A stretch of 64,000 nt of DNA from assembly GCA_031366005.1 (NCBI GenBank), contig JANLZB010000026.1:1-64000 (forward strand), given 5' to 3'. Source of the stretch: JANLUX01 sp031366005 (GTDB lineage Bacteria; Bacteroidota; Bacteroidia; AKYH767-A; OLB10). The translations under genes were made by a program, and so were the position numbers. Positions 7,903 to 15,927 of this stretch are shown in pieces. The notes beneath the pieces are model-generated. The model was not told the origin of the DNA, searched no databases, and was given only the letters and a program-made list of their open reading frames with translations. Each line of letters opens with the position of its first letter. Position 1 is the stretch's first letter.

Positions 7903-9198
7903 ATGGCCGAAGTTGTACGAATGCCCAAAATGAGTGATACAATGACCGAAGGTGTACTTGTAAAGTGGCATAAGAATGTTGGTGACTTTATTAAAAATGG
8001 CGAACTGGTTGCAGAGATTGAAACTGACAAAGCCACAATGGAATTTGAATCATATCAGGAAGGCACACTCCTTTATCGTGGTATAGAAGAAGGAAAAACT
8101 GCACCTGTTGATAGTATTCTTGCCATACTTGGTAAAGCAGGAGAAGATTACAAACCATTGCTTGAAGAAGAACAAAAGAAAACCACGGCAGCACCTACAG
8201 AAGAAAAGAAAGCGGCAACTGCGGAAAAGCCAGTAGCAGAAGTAACAAAACCTGAACCGGTAACTCAAAGTGCTGCTCCTGTAATAAACGAAACTCAAAA
8301 CTCAAAACTCAAAACTCAAAACTCCGAAGATGCTGACGGAAGAGTAAAAGCATCACCACTTGCAAAAAAATTAGCAGGTGATAAAGGAATTGATTTAACC
8401 ATGCTGAAAGGAACGGGTGAGCATGGAAGAATTGTGAAACGTGATATTGACTGGTTTAAGCCATCAGGATTTGTTGCTTCGCAAATGAATCTGCAGAATG
8501 CAAAAGAAAGCTTTGAAGAAGTTCCTGTTTCTCAAATGCGGAAAACCATAGCACGTAGGCTTTCGGAAAGTAAATTTACCGCTCCGCATTTTTATCTCAC
8601 CATGGATATTGATATGGACGAATGTGTGAAAGCGCGTGAAAGCATCAATGCCGTTGCACAGGCAAAAATTTCTTTTAATGATTTTGTAATTAAAGCAGTT
8701 GCTGCTTCGCTGCAGCAACATCCCGCAGTAAATTCTTCATGGTTAGGAGATCGCATCCGCATCAATCATCATATTCATATTGGTGTGGCGGTTGCTGTTG
8801 ATGAAGGATTGCTTGTTCCGGTAGTTCGTTTTGCTGATCAAAAAACATTGTCACAGATAAATGGTGAAGTAAAAACATTTGCACAGAAAGCAAAAGATAA
8901 AAAACTGCAGCCCCAGGATTGGGAAGGCAACACATTTACTATTTCCAATTTAGGAATGTTTAACATCGAAGAATTTACAGCCATCATCAACACACCCGAT
9001 GCATGCATTCTTGCTGTGAGTGCCATCAAACAAATTCCTGTTGTGAAGAACGGAACAGTGCAACCCGGACAAGTAATGAAAGTAACCCTCAGTTGCGATC
9101 ATCGTGTGGTGGATGGTGTAACCGGAGCAAAGTTTTTAAATACGCTGAAAGGATTTTTAGAGAACCCTGTTATATTACTGGGGCAGTATTCGATCTGA
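7903..9198 (+). CDS. pyruvate dehydrogenase E2 (dihydrolipoamide acetyltransferase)
   Basis: The protein has 431 residues with the standard E2 layout. One lipoyl domain has the lipoylated lysine K43 in ETDKATMEFE. An Ala/Pro/Glu-rich linker follows, then a peripheral subunit-binding domain at about residues 148-182 (VKASPLAKKLAGDKGID), and a catalytic acyltransferase domain with the DHRVVDG active-site histidine near residue 404. It transfers the acetyl group from lipoamide to CoA and forms the core of the complex. Residues 130-141 of the linker are encoded by an in-frame heptamer repeat. The gene belongs with pdhA despite the intervening four-helix-bundle gene. Confidence 0.94.
   Translation: MAEVVRMPKMSDTMTEGVLVKWHKNVGDFIKNGELVAEIETDKATMEFESYQEGTLLYRGIEEGKTAPVDSILAILGKAGEDYKPLLEEEQKKTTAAPTEEKKAATAEKPVAEVTKPEPVTQSAAPVINETQNSKLKTQNSEDADGRVKASPLAKKLAGDKGIDLTMLKGTGEHGRIVKRDIDWFKPSGFVASQMNLQNAKESFEEVPVSQMRKTIARRLSESKFTAPHFYLTMDIDMDECVKARESINAVAQAKISFNDFVIKAVAASLQQHPAVNSSWLGDRIRINHHIHIGVAVAVDEGLLVPVVRFADQKTLSQINGEVKTFAQKAKDKKLQPQDWEGNTFTISNLGMFNIEEFTAIINTPDACILAVSAIKQIPVVKNGTVQPGQVMKVTLSCDHRVVDGVTGAKFLNTLKGFLENPVILLGQYSI
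8291..8324. repeat. intragenic heptanucleotide array in the E2 linker
   Basis: Four perfect AAAACTC heptamers plus a partial first copy run in the coding strand of the E2 gene and encode the linker residues TQNSKLKTQNS. The same heptamer occurs in the intergenic array just upstream of the gene. Gain or loss of one unit would shift the reading frame ahead of the catalytic domain. Confidence 0.85.
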
Positions 9199-9211
9199 GA
9201 AATCATCGCAG

Positions 9212-9263
9212 TTCAACTTTGCCAAAGTTTTAAACTTTGGCAAAGTTATTCGCGGCAAATTAT
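9212..9263. repeat. REP palindrome, copy downstream of the first RAYT gene
   Basis: Perfect 16-bp arms (9215-9230 and 9232-9247, AACTTTGCCAAAGTTT and its complement) flank one central base. A shared tail including TTCGCGGCAAATTAT follows. The 52 bases are identical to those at 9874-9925 on the other side of the transposase gene. Confidence 0.92.
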
Positions 9264-9265
9264 AT

Positions 9266-9856
9266 TCATAGGAATTCCATTTCTAAAGCTGATTTTTCAT
9301 TCGATTGCTGTTGATGCCACGTTGTAAAATTTTCGATCGTATCAAAGCGTTGAATCACCTCATCACGCAAAATTCTGGTAGGTTTCGTTGATATTAACGA
9401 GTGCCATGATGAATACTTCCAATCATCAGGTTGCTTAACCAATCCATGATGAACAGGATTTCGATGAATATAAAAAACAACTTCTTTAAAATATTCCTCA
9501 TCCGTTATTTGCTTTCGCTTAAAACGTTTCATAAAAAGATTTCCAAAAGAATTTTGTTGTTTGTTAAACGCCTGAGAGTAGGCACTGAAAAGATTGGAGA
9601 ATTTTTTGGAGGTTGATTTAATATATAGTTGTTTATCAACATCGTTTGGTGTTTCTTTAATTTGAATTAAAAAATGAAAATGATTTGGCAGCAGGCAATA
9701 AGCATACGTATTTACCCTCTCATTCAGATGCAAAGCATATTTTTCGAGAAAATAGTGGTAGTTTTTATCTGATGCAAAAAGATTTAATTTACCTGCTGCA
9801 TGATTAAAAATATGATAATACTTACCGGGCTCCAATGCTGGGTAATAGTCAATCAT
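9266..9856 (-). CDS. REP-associated tyrosine transposase (RAYT, Y1_Tnp/IS200-like)
   Basis: This 196-residue Y1-type single-strand transposase has the HUH motif H59-F-H61 in LLPNHFHFLI. A candidate nucleophilic tyrosine is Y93 in FSAYSQAFNK, and the conserved YIHRNPVHHGL and DWKYSSWHS segments lie in the C-terminal half. RAYTs are domesticated relatives of IS200/IS605 transposases that recognise and probably spread REP palindromes as single strands. This one is bracketed by identical 52-bp REP-containing repeats, with a third palindrome nearby, so the gene and its target are physically linked. The reading frame is intact. ATG is the start, 18 bases from the adjacent repeat. Confidence 0.9.
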   Translation of the reverse strand: MIDYYPALEPGKYYHIFNHAAGKLNLFASDKNYHYFLEKYALHLNERVNTYAYCLLPNHFHFLIQIKETPNDVDKQLYIKSTSKKFSNLFSAYSQAFNKQQNSFGNLFMKRFKRKQITDEEYFKEVVFYIHRNPVHHGLVKQPDDWKYSSWHSLISTKPTRILRDEVIQRFDTIENFTTWHQQQSNEKSALEMEFL

Positions 9857-9873
9857 TTTTATTTCGTTTGATA

Positions 9874-9925
9874 TTCAACTTTGCCAAAGTTTTAAACTTT
9901 GGCAAAGTTATTCGCGGCAAATTAT
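9874..9925. repeat. REP palindrome, copy upstream of the first RAYT gene
   Basis: This is identical over 52 bases to 9212-9263, including the non-palindromic tail after the hairpin. It has 16-bp perfect arms. It lies 18 bases beyond the RAYT start codon, on the promoter side of the gene. Confidence 0.92.
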
Positions 9926-9953
9926 TTGTAGCGAAGTTAGCAATTAGAGGCTG

Positions 9954-9990
9954 TTCAACTTTGCCAAAGTTTAAAACTTTGGCAAAGTTA
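9954..9990. repeat. third REP palindrome of the first RAYT family
   Basis: Arms 9957-9972 and 9974-9989 are the same 16-mers as in the flanking copies, but the central base is A rather than T, and the tail diverges after ATT. It is probably an older or independent copy of the family. Confidence 0.88.
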
Positions 9991-10025
9991 TTTTCAGTAT
10001 TCGCAGTGTATCCTTTTTAGGGACA

Positions 10026-10411
10026 CTGCGCTAAATTAATCATTTCAATCGCGCTCCTTTCATTTCCTATCATAGCCCTTTCATTTTTAATCACACCGCA
10101 TTTGTTACTAAACACCATCATGTTTTTTACTCTCGCTGCACTTTCATTTTCAATCAAACTACTTTTGCTTTCAATCATGGTTAGCCATTTTCCTAACACA
10201 TCGTTTTCCTTTTTCTGCAAGTCAAATTCGTTTTCAATCATAGCCAACTATTTGCGCAGCACAGTCAACTATTTGTAAGCAATGCTCACTATTTGTGCTG
10301 TAAGTCGTTTTCATTTTCGATCATAGCCAGCTATTTGCCTTGCGTGGTCAACTATTTACATTGCATGCTCTGCTATTTGCCTTGCATGGTCAACTATTTG
10401 CGTTGCAAGCC
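10026..10411. repeat. degenerate 21-bp-period tandem array
   Basis: Successive units of about 21 bases share the words TTTCAATCATAGCC in the left part and CAACTATTTGC in the right part. Perfectly spaced 21-mers occur at 10349-10369, 10370-10390 and 10391-10411, for example CAACTATTTGCGTTGCAAGC. On the minus strand, part of the array reads as a heptapeptide-like series (AMIENEF, TMIESKS, SLIENES), but stops occur throughout the rest, so it is not treated as a gene. The remaining 10412-10583 holds no feature I recognise beyond A/T-rich sequence ahead of the next gene. Confidence 0.75.
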
Positions 10412-10583
10412 CCTTTTGTTATTGATAATAATCAATTCGTTTTAGCGCTTTCACTCTTGAAGCCATTTTTTAAGTGAAAAGGTGTAAGATTTTCTCAAGT
10501 ATTTTAAATTTTTTGTAACCTATCTGATTTATCCTCGTTCAACATAGCTAAATCAGGCATTCGTGCCGCTAAAAATTCTAAAA

Positions 10584-11570
10584 ATGAAAGACACTGCAAA
10601 GACCCATTTCGGAACCACCAGCACAGGGATGCTGAGATCAGTAGTAGTATTTGTGTTTGCTTCGGCAAATAACGCCATCACTCAATCTATGCTTGCATGG
10701 GCTGCACTGATGCAAACCCTTAAAGTAAACCTGCAAACCATTGACACTGTCAAAGCAGATATTGCCACTTCCATCACCGGCTTAGCGAAACAGAAACAAA
10801 AGGCGCGTAAAGAACTCGCCAAAATCAGCGCTCCCATCATGCGTTCTGTTTATGCATATTCCATTAAAGTTAACGACCAGGGGCTTGCCGAAAAAATGCT
10901 GGTGACAAGATCATCTTTATTGCGGATGAAATTTGAAAACCTGGTTGCTCTCACACAAAATGCAATTACAATTATCACCCCGCTCATTCCTAAATTAACA
11001 GATTATAACATCACGGCTAACCTGGTGCAGCAATGGCAGGCAAGCAATACTGCATTAAAAGATATATTAAGCAGCGCAAACAATGGTATTGCCCATCGCA
11101 AAAGTAAAAATGAGGAAATCCAAAAGCTTATTCGTGATTCTGTTCAAATTCTTACTGAGCAGGCGGATGGTATGGCTCTTAATTTTCTCAACAACCCTGC
11201 AACTATAAATTACTACAACGAGTATCGCGCTAACCGCAAGTTAAAACCCAATCATGTATCTACGCAGCTCCGTGCCACGGTGTTCAATGGTGAATCGCCT
11301 GTTGCCAATGCAATAGTTGCACTTACAAACACTACTTTTAAGGGTGTCACGGATGCTAACGGCTACTGTTTATTGGATGGGCTTCCATATACAAAAACAA
11401 AGAAAAATGAACCGCTCACGCAAACGGTAACGGTAACTGTTGACACCATCAGCAAAGAGTTTGCTCCATTTCGTTTCAAAAAAGGGAAATCAATAACCAG
11501 GCGATTCGATATGCAGGCTTTCATCGTACCTGCCTCACAGGTTAAGTCAAAGCAAACAGTAAATAATTAA
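10584..11570 (+). CDS. uncharacterised helical protein with C-terminal carboxypeptidase-regulatory-like domain
   Basis: The protein has about 328 residues and no recognised family for its N-terminal two thirds, which look entirely helical with a four-helix-type pattern and no signal peptide or membrane anchor. Residues from about 235 to the end resemble a CarboxypepD_reg-like beta sandwich (LRATVFNGESPVANAIVALT, GVTDANGYCLLDGLP), a domain common in exported Bacteroidota proteins. An in-frame GTG lies 7 codons earlier, but the ATG at 10584 is preferred. A strong terminator follows. It sits directly downstream of the 21-bp array, and whether the two are linked is unknown. Function not assigned. 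Confidence 0.72.
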   Translation: MKDTAKTHFGTTSTGMLRSVVVFVFASANNAITQSMLAWAALMQTLKVNLQTIDTVKADIATSITGLAKQKQKARKELAKISAPIMRSVYAYSIKVNDQGLAEKMLVTRSSLLRMKFENLVALTQNAITIITPLIPKLTDYNITANLVQQWQASNTALKDILSSANNGIAHRKSKNEEIQKLIRDSVQILTEQADGMALNFLNNPATINYYNEYRANRKLKPNHVSTQLRATVFNGESPVANAIVALTNTTFKGVTDANGYCLLDGLPYTKTKKNEPLTQTVTVTVDTISKEFAPFRFKKGKSITRRFDMQAFIVPASQVKSKQTVNN

Positions 11571-11594
11571 AAAAAGTCAATTATTATTTTTTTT

Positions 11595-11630
11595 AGCCCC
11601 GCATCAGAGCAATGCGGGGCTATTTATTTT
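11595..11630. terminator. bidirectional intrinsic terminator
   Basis: The stem AGCCCCGCAT (11595-11604) pairs with ATGCGGGGCT (11612-11621). T-rich tracts lie on both sides. It separates the convergent helical-protein gene and the acyl-CoA synthetase gene and can serve both. Confidence 0.85.
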
Positions 11631-13410
11631 AGCTGATACTCAAGTTAAATATCTTATCCAACAACCCTTTATTCTCTTCTAAAATAACTTTACGTTTTAA
11701 GCTAAGCTTAGGTGTCATCTCACCGCGGTCAATACTCCATTCGCGCGGAAGCAATTCAAATTTTTTTATCGTCTCGTAATTGGCAAGGGATTTATTTATC
11801 GCCTCAATTTCTTCCTTTATACGATCCCGAATTTCCTTTGATTGAATCATTTCTTCGTTGTTCATCCATGTGATTCCTTTTCTTTCGCACCATTCTTTTA
11901 AAAACGGAAATGCAGGAACTATTAATGCCGCTGCAAACTTCTGGTTTTCACCAATGATCATGCTCTGCTCAATGAAACGTGATTCTTTTAATTTGTTTTC
12001 TATGAGTTGTGGTGTGATGTATTTTCCTCCGGATGTTTTAAATATTTCTTTTTTACGATCCGTTATTTTGAGATACACACCCTCTTCCATCACACCTATA
12101 TCTCCGGTGTGAAACCATCCTTCATTATCAATTACTTCAGCGGTTAAGTCAGGCCGTTTAAAATACCCTAACATCACATTAGGCCCCTTGCAAAGTATCT
12201 CTCCATCTTCCGCAGTCTTTACCATTACGTCATTCAACACCTTTCCAACAGTGCCAAACCGCAGCCCGTTCGGAAGCAAGGAATTAACTGCAATTACAGG
12301 GCTTGTTTCCGTTAATCCATAACCTTCGAGCACCGGAATCTGTGCCGCCCAAAACACTCTCGCCAATCGTGGCTGCAATGCAGCACCTCCTGAAATGGCA
12401 ACTTTCACGTTTCCTCCAAGCGCTTCTCTCCATTTATTAAAAATTAGTCTGTTTGCTAATTTCAATTGTTGTTCATACCACCAACCATTTGCACCGTTGG
12501 TTTCGTACTTCAAACCTAAATTCAATGCCCAGAAGAAAAGATTTTTCTTTATTCCTTTCAGCTCGCTGCCTTTTGCCACAATGCGATCGTACACCTTTTC
12601 GAACAGGCGTGGTACGCAACCAAAAATATCAGGATGCACTTCTTTTAAATTATCCGAAACTTTCTCAATGCTTTCAGCATAATAAATGGAAACACCTTTG
12701 AACATATAGACGTAAGAAAGTACGCGTTCATATACATGATTGAGCGGAAGAAAACTCAGTGCCCTTCCCTCCTTGCCAACGGGACAAAGATGCTGAGCAC
12801 TTTTAATTTGCGAGATAATATTATTATGCGAAAGCATTACACCTTTTGGAGTACCAGTGGTGCCTGAAGTATAAAGCAGTGTTGCAAGATCATGTGGATG
12901 AATGGATGATTTAATTTCCGTTAGTTTTATTTCTTCAATATGATTTTTTCCAAGTTCAATAACAGATGACCAATGCGGGCGCTGATCAAGTTTGTCAAAA
13001 GAATAAACTGCGTTCACTGTAGTAATACCGGTTAAACATTGCTGCACTTTATTCCACAGTTCGTTGCTTGAAACAAAAATATATTTGATCTCCGCATCTT
13101 TTAAAATAAAAGTTAGATCATCATTACTGATAGTTGGATAAACCGGAACATGAATTGCTCCTGCCATCATCATTCCTAAATCCACCACGTTCCATTCAGG
13201 GCGATTGTTGCTAAGGGTTGCAATCTTATCACCTTTTTGTAAACCGGATTGAAGCAAACCATAAGCGAAATTGTATGCGTTGTCATAAATTTCCATTGTA
13301 GTGTAATGCTTCCAGATTCCATTTTCTTTGGCAGAAAAAAGATCCGGTTTCTGAAAATTATCTTTTACGTGTTCAAGTAAATCGAACAATCTTAATTCTT
13401 CTATTATCAC
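11629..13410 (-). CDS. long-chain acyl-CoA synthetase (AMP-dependent, FadD15-like)
   Basis: The ANL-superfamily enzyme has 593 residues and activates fatty acids to acyl-AMP and then acyl-CoA. The P-loop-like A3 motif YTSGTTGTPKG is at residues 180-190. The GYGLTETSPV motif and the GWFHTGDIG hinge (A7/A8) follow, then the DRKKEIFKTSGGKYITP segment near the C-terminal lid. The architecture matches the long-chain synthetases of Bacteroidota and mycobacterial FadD15. The start is GTG; the next in-frame methionine would delete part of the first domain. The upstream region holds a probable MITE-like element. Confidence 0.93.
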   Translation of the reverse strand: MIIEELRLFDLLEHVKDNFQKPDLFSAKENGIWKHYTTMEIYDNAYNFAYGLLQSGLQKGDKIATLSNNRPEWNVVDLGMMMAGAIHVPVYPTISNDDLTFILKDAEIKYIFVSSNELWNKVQQCLTGITTVNAVYSFDKLDQRPHWSSVIELGKNHIEEIKLTEIKSSIHPHDLATLLYTSGTTGTPKGVMLSHNNIISQIKSAQHLCPVGKEGRALSFLPLNHVYERVLSYVYMFKGVSIYYAESIEKVSDNLKEVHPDIFGCVPRLFEKVYDRIVAKGSELKGIKKNLFFWALNLGLKYETNGANGWWYEQQLKLANRLIFNKWREALGGNVKVAISGGAALQPRLARVFWAAQIPVLEGYGLTETSPVIAVNSLLPNGLRFGTVGKVLNDVMVKTAEDGEILCKGPNVMLGYFKRPDLTAEVIDNEGWFHTGDIGVMEEGVYLKITDRKKEIFKTSGGKYITPQLIENKLKESRFIEQSMIIGENQKFAAALIVPAFPFLKEWCERKGITWMNNEEMIQSKEIRDRIKEEIEAINKSLANYETIKKFELLPREWSIDRGEMTPKLSLKRKVILEENKGLLDKIFNLSIS

Positions 13411-13436
13411 GTGCTGATTTTAATTTATGTAGTTTT

Positions 13437-13584
13437 AGAGCCAATTTAAATTTCTTAAAATAATAATGTTATTTGCCACGATCACCCCTCACCCCTAAAT
13501 GGGAACTTCACGCGCAACTGTTCCCTTTTAGGGGACAGGGGTTTTTGAAGATGAAATATCATGTTTCATGAAATTTAAAAAGGT
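13437..13584. repeat. MITE-like element with TTTAAATTTC termini and an internal palindrome
   Basis: The left end GCCAATTTAAATTTC and right end GAAATTTAAAAAGGT are imperfect inverted repeats. Between them, 13484-13506 and 13520-13542 form a 23-bp imperfect hairpin (20 of 23 pair) containing CCCCTAAA and its complement. The outer ends resemble those of the element at 29000-29207. It lies between the divergent acyl-CoA synthetase and nitronate monooxygenase genes. The element assignment is inference; the inverted repeats are directly visible. Confidence 0.6.
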
Positions 13585-13628
13585 ATTATTCTCGCAAATA
13601 AAAATAAATCATTTGAGGTAATCACTTT

Positions 13629-14642
13629 ATGCAGATAGAAAATTCTTTTACACGCATGTTTAACCTGCGTTTACCTATAGTGATGGCGCCTATGTTCCTG
13701 GTCAGCAATGAGGAGATGATGAAAGCTGCTTTGCGAAAAGGGATAATGGGTGCTTTTCCAACGCTTAACTATCGGAAGGATGATGAATTGAAGACAACTA
13801 TTGAATCACTTAATAATTATCGCGCTTCACATCAAATTATACAGGGAAGCTTTGGTGTAAACCTCATTGTGCAAAAAACCAATCCGCTTTATCAAAAGCA
13901 TTTGAAGATATGCGCTGATGGTGAAGTACCGTTTTACATAACCAGCTTAGGAAATCCTTCAGAAGTTATTAAGATAGCTCATGGTTACGGTGCTAAAGTT
14001 TTTTGTGATGTAACAAATATCACTCATGCAAAAAAAGCGTTTGATAACGGATGTGATGGATTTATAGCAGTGAGTCAGGGTGCAGGCGGTCACGCAGGAC
14101 CTTATCCAAATTCCATACTTGTACCTACACTTCATGCACATTTTCCCGGCACACCGGTAATTGCTGCAGGAGGAATTGCAACAGGTGCTTCAATTATTTC
14201 CATGCTGGCATTGGGAGCTGCAGGGGTAAGCATCGGCACACGTTTTATCGCAAGCAATGAAGCGCCTGTAAGTGATGCGTATAAACAAGCGGTTGTAAAT
14301 TCAGGGATGGAAGACATTGTACTTACCGACAGAATTTCAGGAACGCCATGTACAATTATTGATACCCCTTATGCAAAAAAAATAGGCTATAAACAGAATT
14401 GGCTTGAAAGAATGATGAGCAATAGTCCACGGACAAAAAAATATTTTAAGATGCTTGTACAGATAAGAGGCATGAAAAAATTAGAAGATGCTGTGAAGCC
14501 GGGTAACTATAATAATTTATGGTGTGCAGGTCAAAGTGTAGAGATGATTCACGAAATACTTACCTGTGAAACAATTATTGATCAACTCGAAAATGAAATG
14601 GAGTTATCGATGAAAGAATTAAATGGACTGGTTACTAATTAA
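13629..14642 (+). CDS. nitronate monooxygenase (2-nitropropane dioxygenase family)
   Basis: This FMN-dependent TIM-barrel enzyme has 337 residues. It begins with the RLPIVMAPMFLVS strand and has the SQGAGGHAGP motif at about residues 149-158 that includes the conserved histidine region, and the FMN phosphate loop AAGGIATGASIISMLALGAA at about residues 180-199. Family members oxidise nitronates such as propionate-3-nitronate. In bacteria many act as detoxification enzymes or have unknown substrates. The last codons (GLVTN) and stop coincide with the left end of a dispersed repeat at 14625. Confidence 0.88.
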   Translation: MQIENSFTRMFNLRLPIVMAPMFLVSNEEMMKAALRKGIMGAFPTLNYRKDDELKTTIESLNNYRASHQIIQGSFGVNLIVQKTNPLYQKHLKICADGEVPFYITSLGNPSEVIKIAHGYGAKVFCDVTNITHAKKAFDNGCDGFIAVSQGAGGHAGPYPNSILVPTLHAHFPGTPVIAAGGIATGASIISMLALGAAGVSIGTRFIASNEAPVSDAYKQAVVNSGMEDIVLTDRISGTPCTIIDTPYAKKIGYKQNWLERMMSNSPRTKKYFKMLVQIRGMKKLEDAVKPGNYNNLWCAGQSVEMIHEILTCETIIDQLENEMELSMKELNGLVTN

Positions 14643-14760
14643 CAAATCAGTTACTAATGTTACTAATAACATCTGCGAATACAATCCCAATACATCACGA
14701 ATGAAATTTACAATTATGTTATCAATTACCTTAATTACCACAATTACCTAATCATTCTTA
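14625..14760. repeat. dispersed repeat, family of GGACTGGTTAC ends (degenerate copy)
   Basis: Bases 14625-14647 match 62775-62797 at 21 of 23 positions (GGACTGGTTAC... followed by AATTAAC). Downstream, words such as GTTACTAAT recur, and the right part has TTAATTACCACAATTACC, a degraded inverse of the left end. The left end codes for the last residues of the nitronate monooxygenase. Confidence 0.6.
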
Positions 14761-14763
14761 TAA

Positions 14764-15276
14764 ATGGCAATTAACCTTGAAAAATATTTTTTAAAAGCAC
14801 AACATTCATCTTTTTACAGCTGGTTGTTAAATTGTGGTTTGTGGTTTAAAATTCCTTTTAATTCTCCACATAAAATCCGGATAAAAGAAATTAGTAATGA
14901 TGGAATCACAATGGAATTACCTTTTATCCGGTCAAACAAAAATCATATCAATGGAATGCATGCGTGTGCCCTTGCAACATTGTGCGAATATGTTTCCGGT
15001 CTTAGCCTTGTCAGGTTTTTATCTGCTGATAAATACAGGATTATTTTAAAAGATATACATATGATTTATCACTACCAGGCAAAATCAAAAGTAGCAGCAC
15101 AATTTCAGGCCGATAAAAATTTGCAGAACGAAATAAACAGCAAACTGCAAAATACAGATGCTATGTTAAAAGAATTAAATGTTGAAGTTTATGATATTAA
15201 CCTGAATCATGTATGTACCGGCATTATCACCTGGCAATTAAAAAGCTGGAGCAAAGTTAAAACTGCTATTCATTAA
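14764..15276 (+). CDS. DUF4442 domain protein (hotdog-fold, thioesterase-like)
   Basis: The 170-residue protein resembles the DUF4442 family of hotdog-fold proteins related to acyl-CoA thioesterases. The conserved core is the SNKNHINGMHACALATLCEY segment at about residues 56-75, equivalent to the asparagine/histidine-containing hot-dog helix. The last 50 residues are more divergent. The substrate is unknown. The nearby acyl-CoA synthetase makes a role with acyl-CoA plausible, but this is only context. Confidence 0.75.
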   Translation: MAINLEKYFLKAQHSSFYSWLLNCGLWFKIPFNSPHKIRIKEISNDGITMELPFIRSNKNHINGMHACALATLCEYVSGLSLVRFLSADKYRIILKDIHMIYHYQAKSKVAAQFQADKNLQNEINSKLQNTDAMLKELNVEVYDINLNHVCTGIITWQLKSWSKVKTAIH

Positions 15277-15330
15277 TAATAGTACAGACATTCTTAACCC
15301 TTCATTCATCAAAAAAAATTCAAATTAAAT

Positions 15331-15338
15331 TAACTTTG
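15331..15338 (+). promoter_or_regulatory. candidate -7 promoter box
   Basis: TAACTTTG matches TAnnTTTG and lies 23 bases upstream of the ATG at 15362, a normal spacing for Bacteroidota promoters. No clear TTG -33 element was found. Confidence 0.4.
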
Positions 15339-15361
15339 CGCTTTAGCTATTCCCTCTCATT

Positions 15362-15793
15362 ATGAAAAAAATAAAACTTCTATTTTTACTGCTGCTTACC
15401 GTTGGTTTTATAAAAGGACAAAGCATTGCTCCCACTACTGCTGAAGAATACAATATCGGACTGGCAGGATATAAAATGTATTTGCAGATGAAAGTGGAAA
15501 TTAAAAAAGGATATAAGATTAATGATTTGCAGACCTTTGAATATGGCGAACGCAAAGCTGAATTTAAAGGATTATACCGCGATGGAGAAAACAGGCCCTG
15601 TGCCGTTGTAATAGTTTACTCAAAAATGCGTGGTTCACCTGAATACTATTGCATCCCAACCCCTGATTCACCTGAGGCTTTGTGGGATCGTTTCAGAACC
15701 TCTATTACCGGTGAAACAGATGTAAAACAGGAGCAATTACAATTTTTTGCGTTTGCCCTGGCAAAAGGAATGATGTGGTTCGCAACAAAGTAA
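15362..15793 (+). CDS. small secreted protein of unknown function
   Basis: The protein has 143 residues. Residues 1-20 form a signal peptide (MKKIKLLFLLLLTVGFIKGQ), with cleavage likely at GQS. The mature part is mixed alpha/beta with no motif I recognise. Segments such as KGLYRDGENRPCAVVIVYSK and PDSPEALWDRFR contain two spaced cysteines. It is a single gene between the DUF4442 gene and the thioredoxin-like gene, each with its own promoter-like box. Confidence 0.65.
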   Translation: MKKIKLLFLLLLTVGFIKGQSIAPTTAEEYNIGLAGYKMYLQMKVEIKKGYKINDLQTFEYGERKAEFKGLYRDGENRPCAVVIVYSKMRGSPEYYCIPTPDSPEALWDRFRTSITGETDVKQEQLQFFAFALAKGMMWFATK

Positions 15794-15847
15794 ATTGAAT
15801 TTTGTAATTTGCTGTTGTCCGGTTAATAATAACCTTTATCAATTTTC

Positions 15848-15855
15848 TACCTTTG
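15848..15855 (+). promoter_or_regulatory. candidate -7 promoter box of the thioredoxin-like gene
   Basis: TACCTTTG matches the TAnnTTTG consensus and would give a leader of about 65 bases before the ATG at 15928. No well-spaced TTG element was recognised upstream. Confidence 0.4.
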
Positions 15856-15927
15856 CTTCATATTTAATTCATAGCCTTAATACACTAAACAACGTAAATT
15901 TATACTCTTAAAAAATAAAATTACTCA

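Noticed and set aside
10017..10247. Open frame on the minus strand with repeated IENE-like words
   Set aside because: It follows the 21-bp tandem array and has no ribosome site or coding signature; the repeats continue past its ends and contain stops, so it is treated as a repeat artefact.
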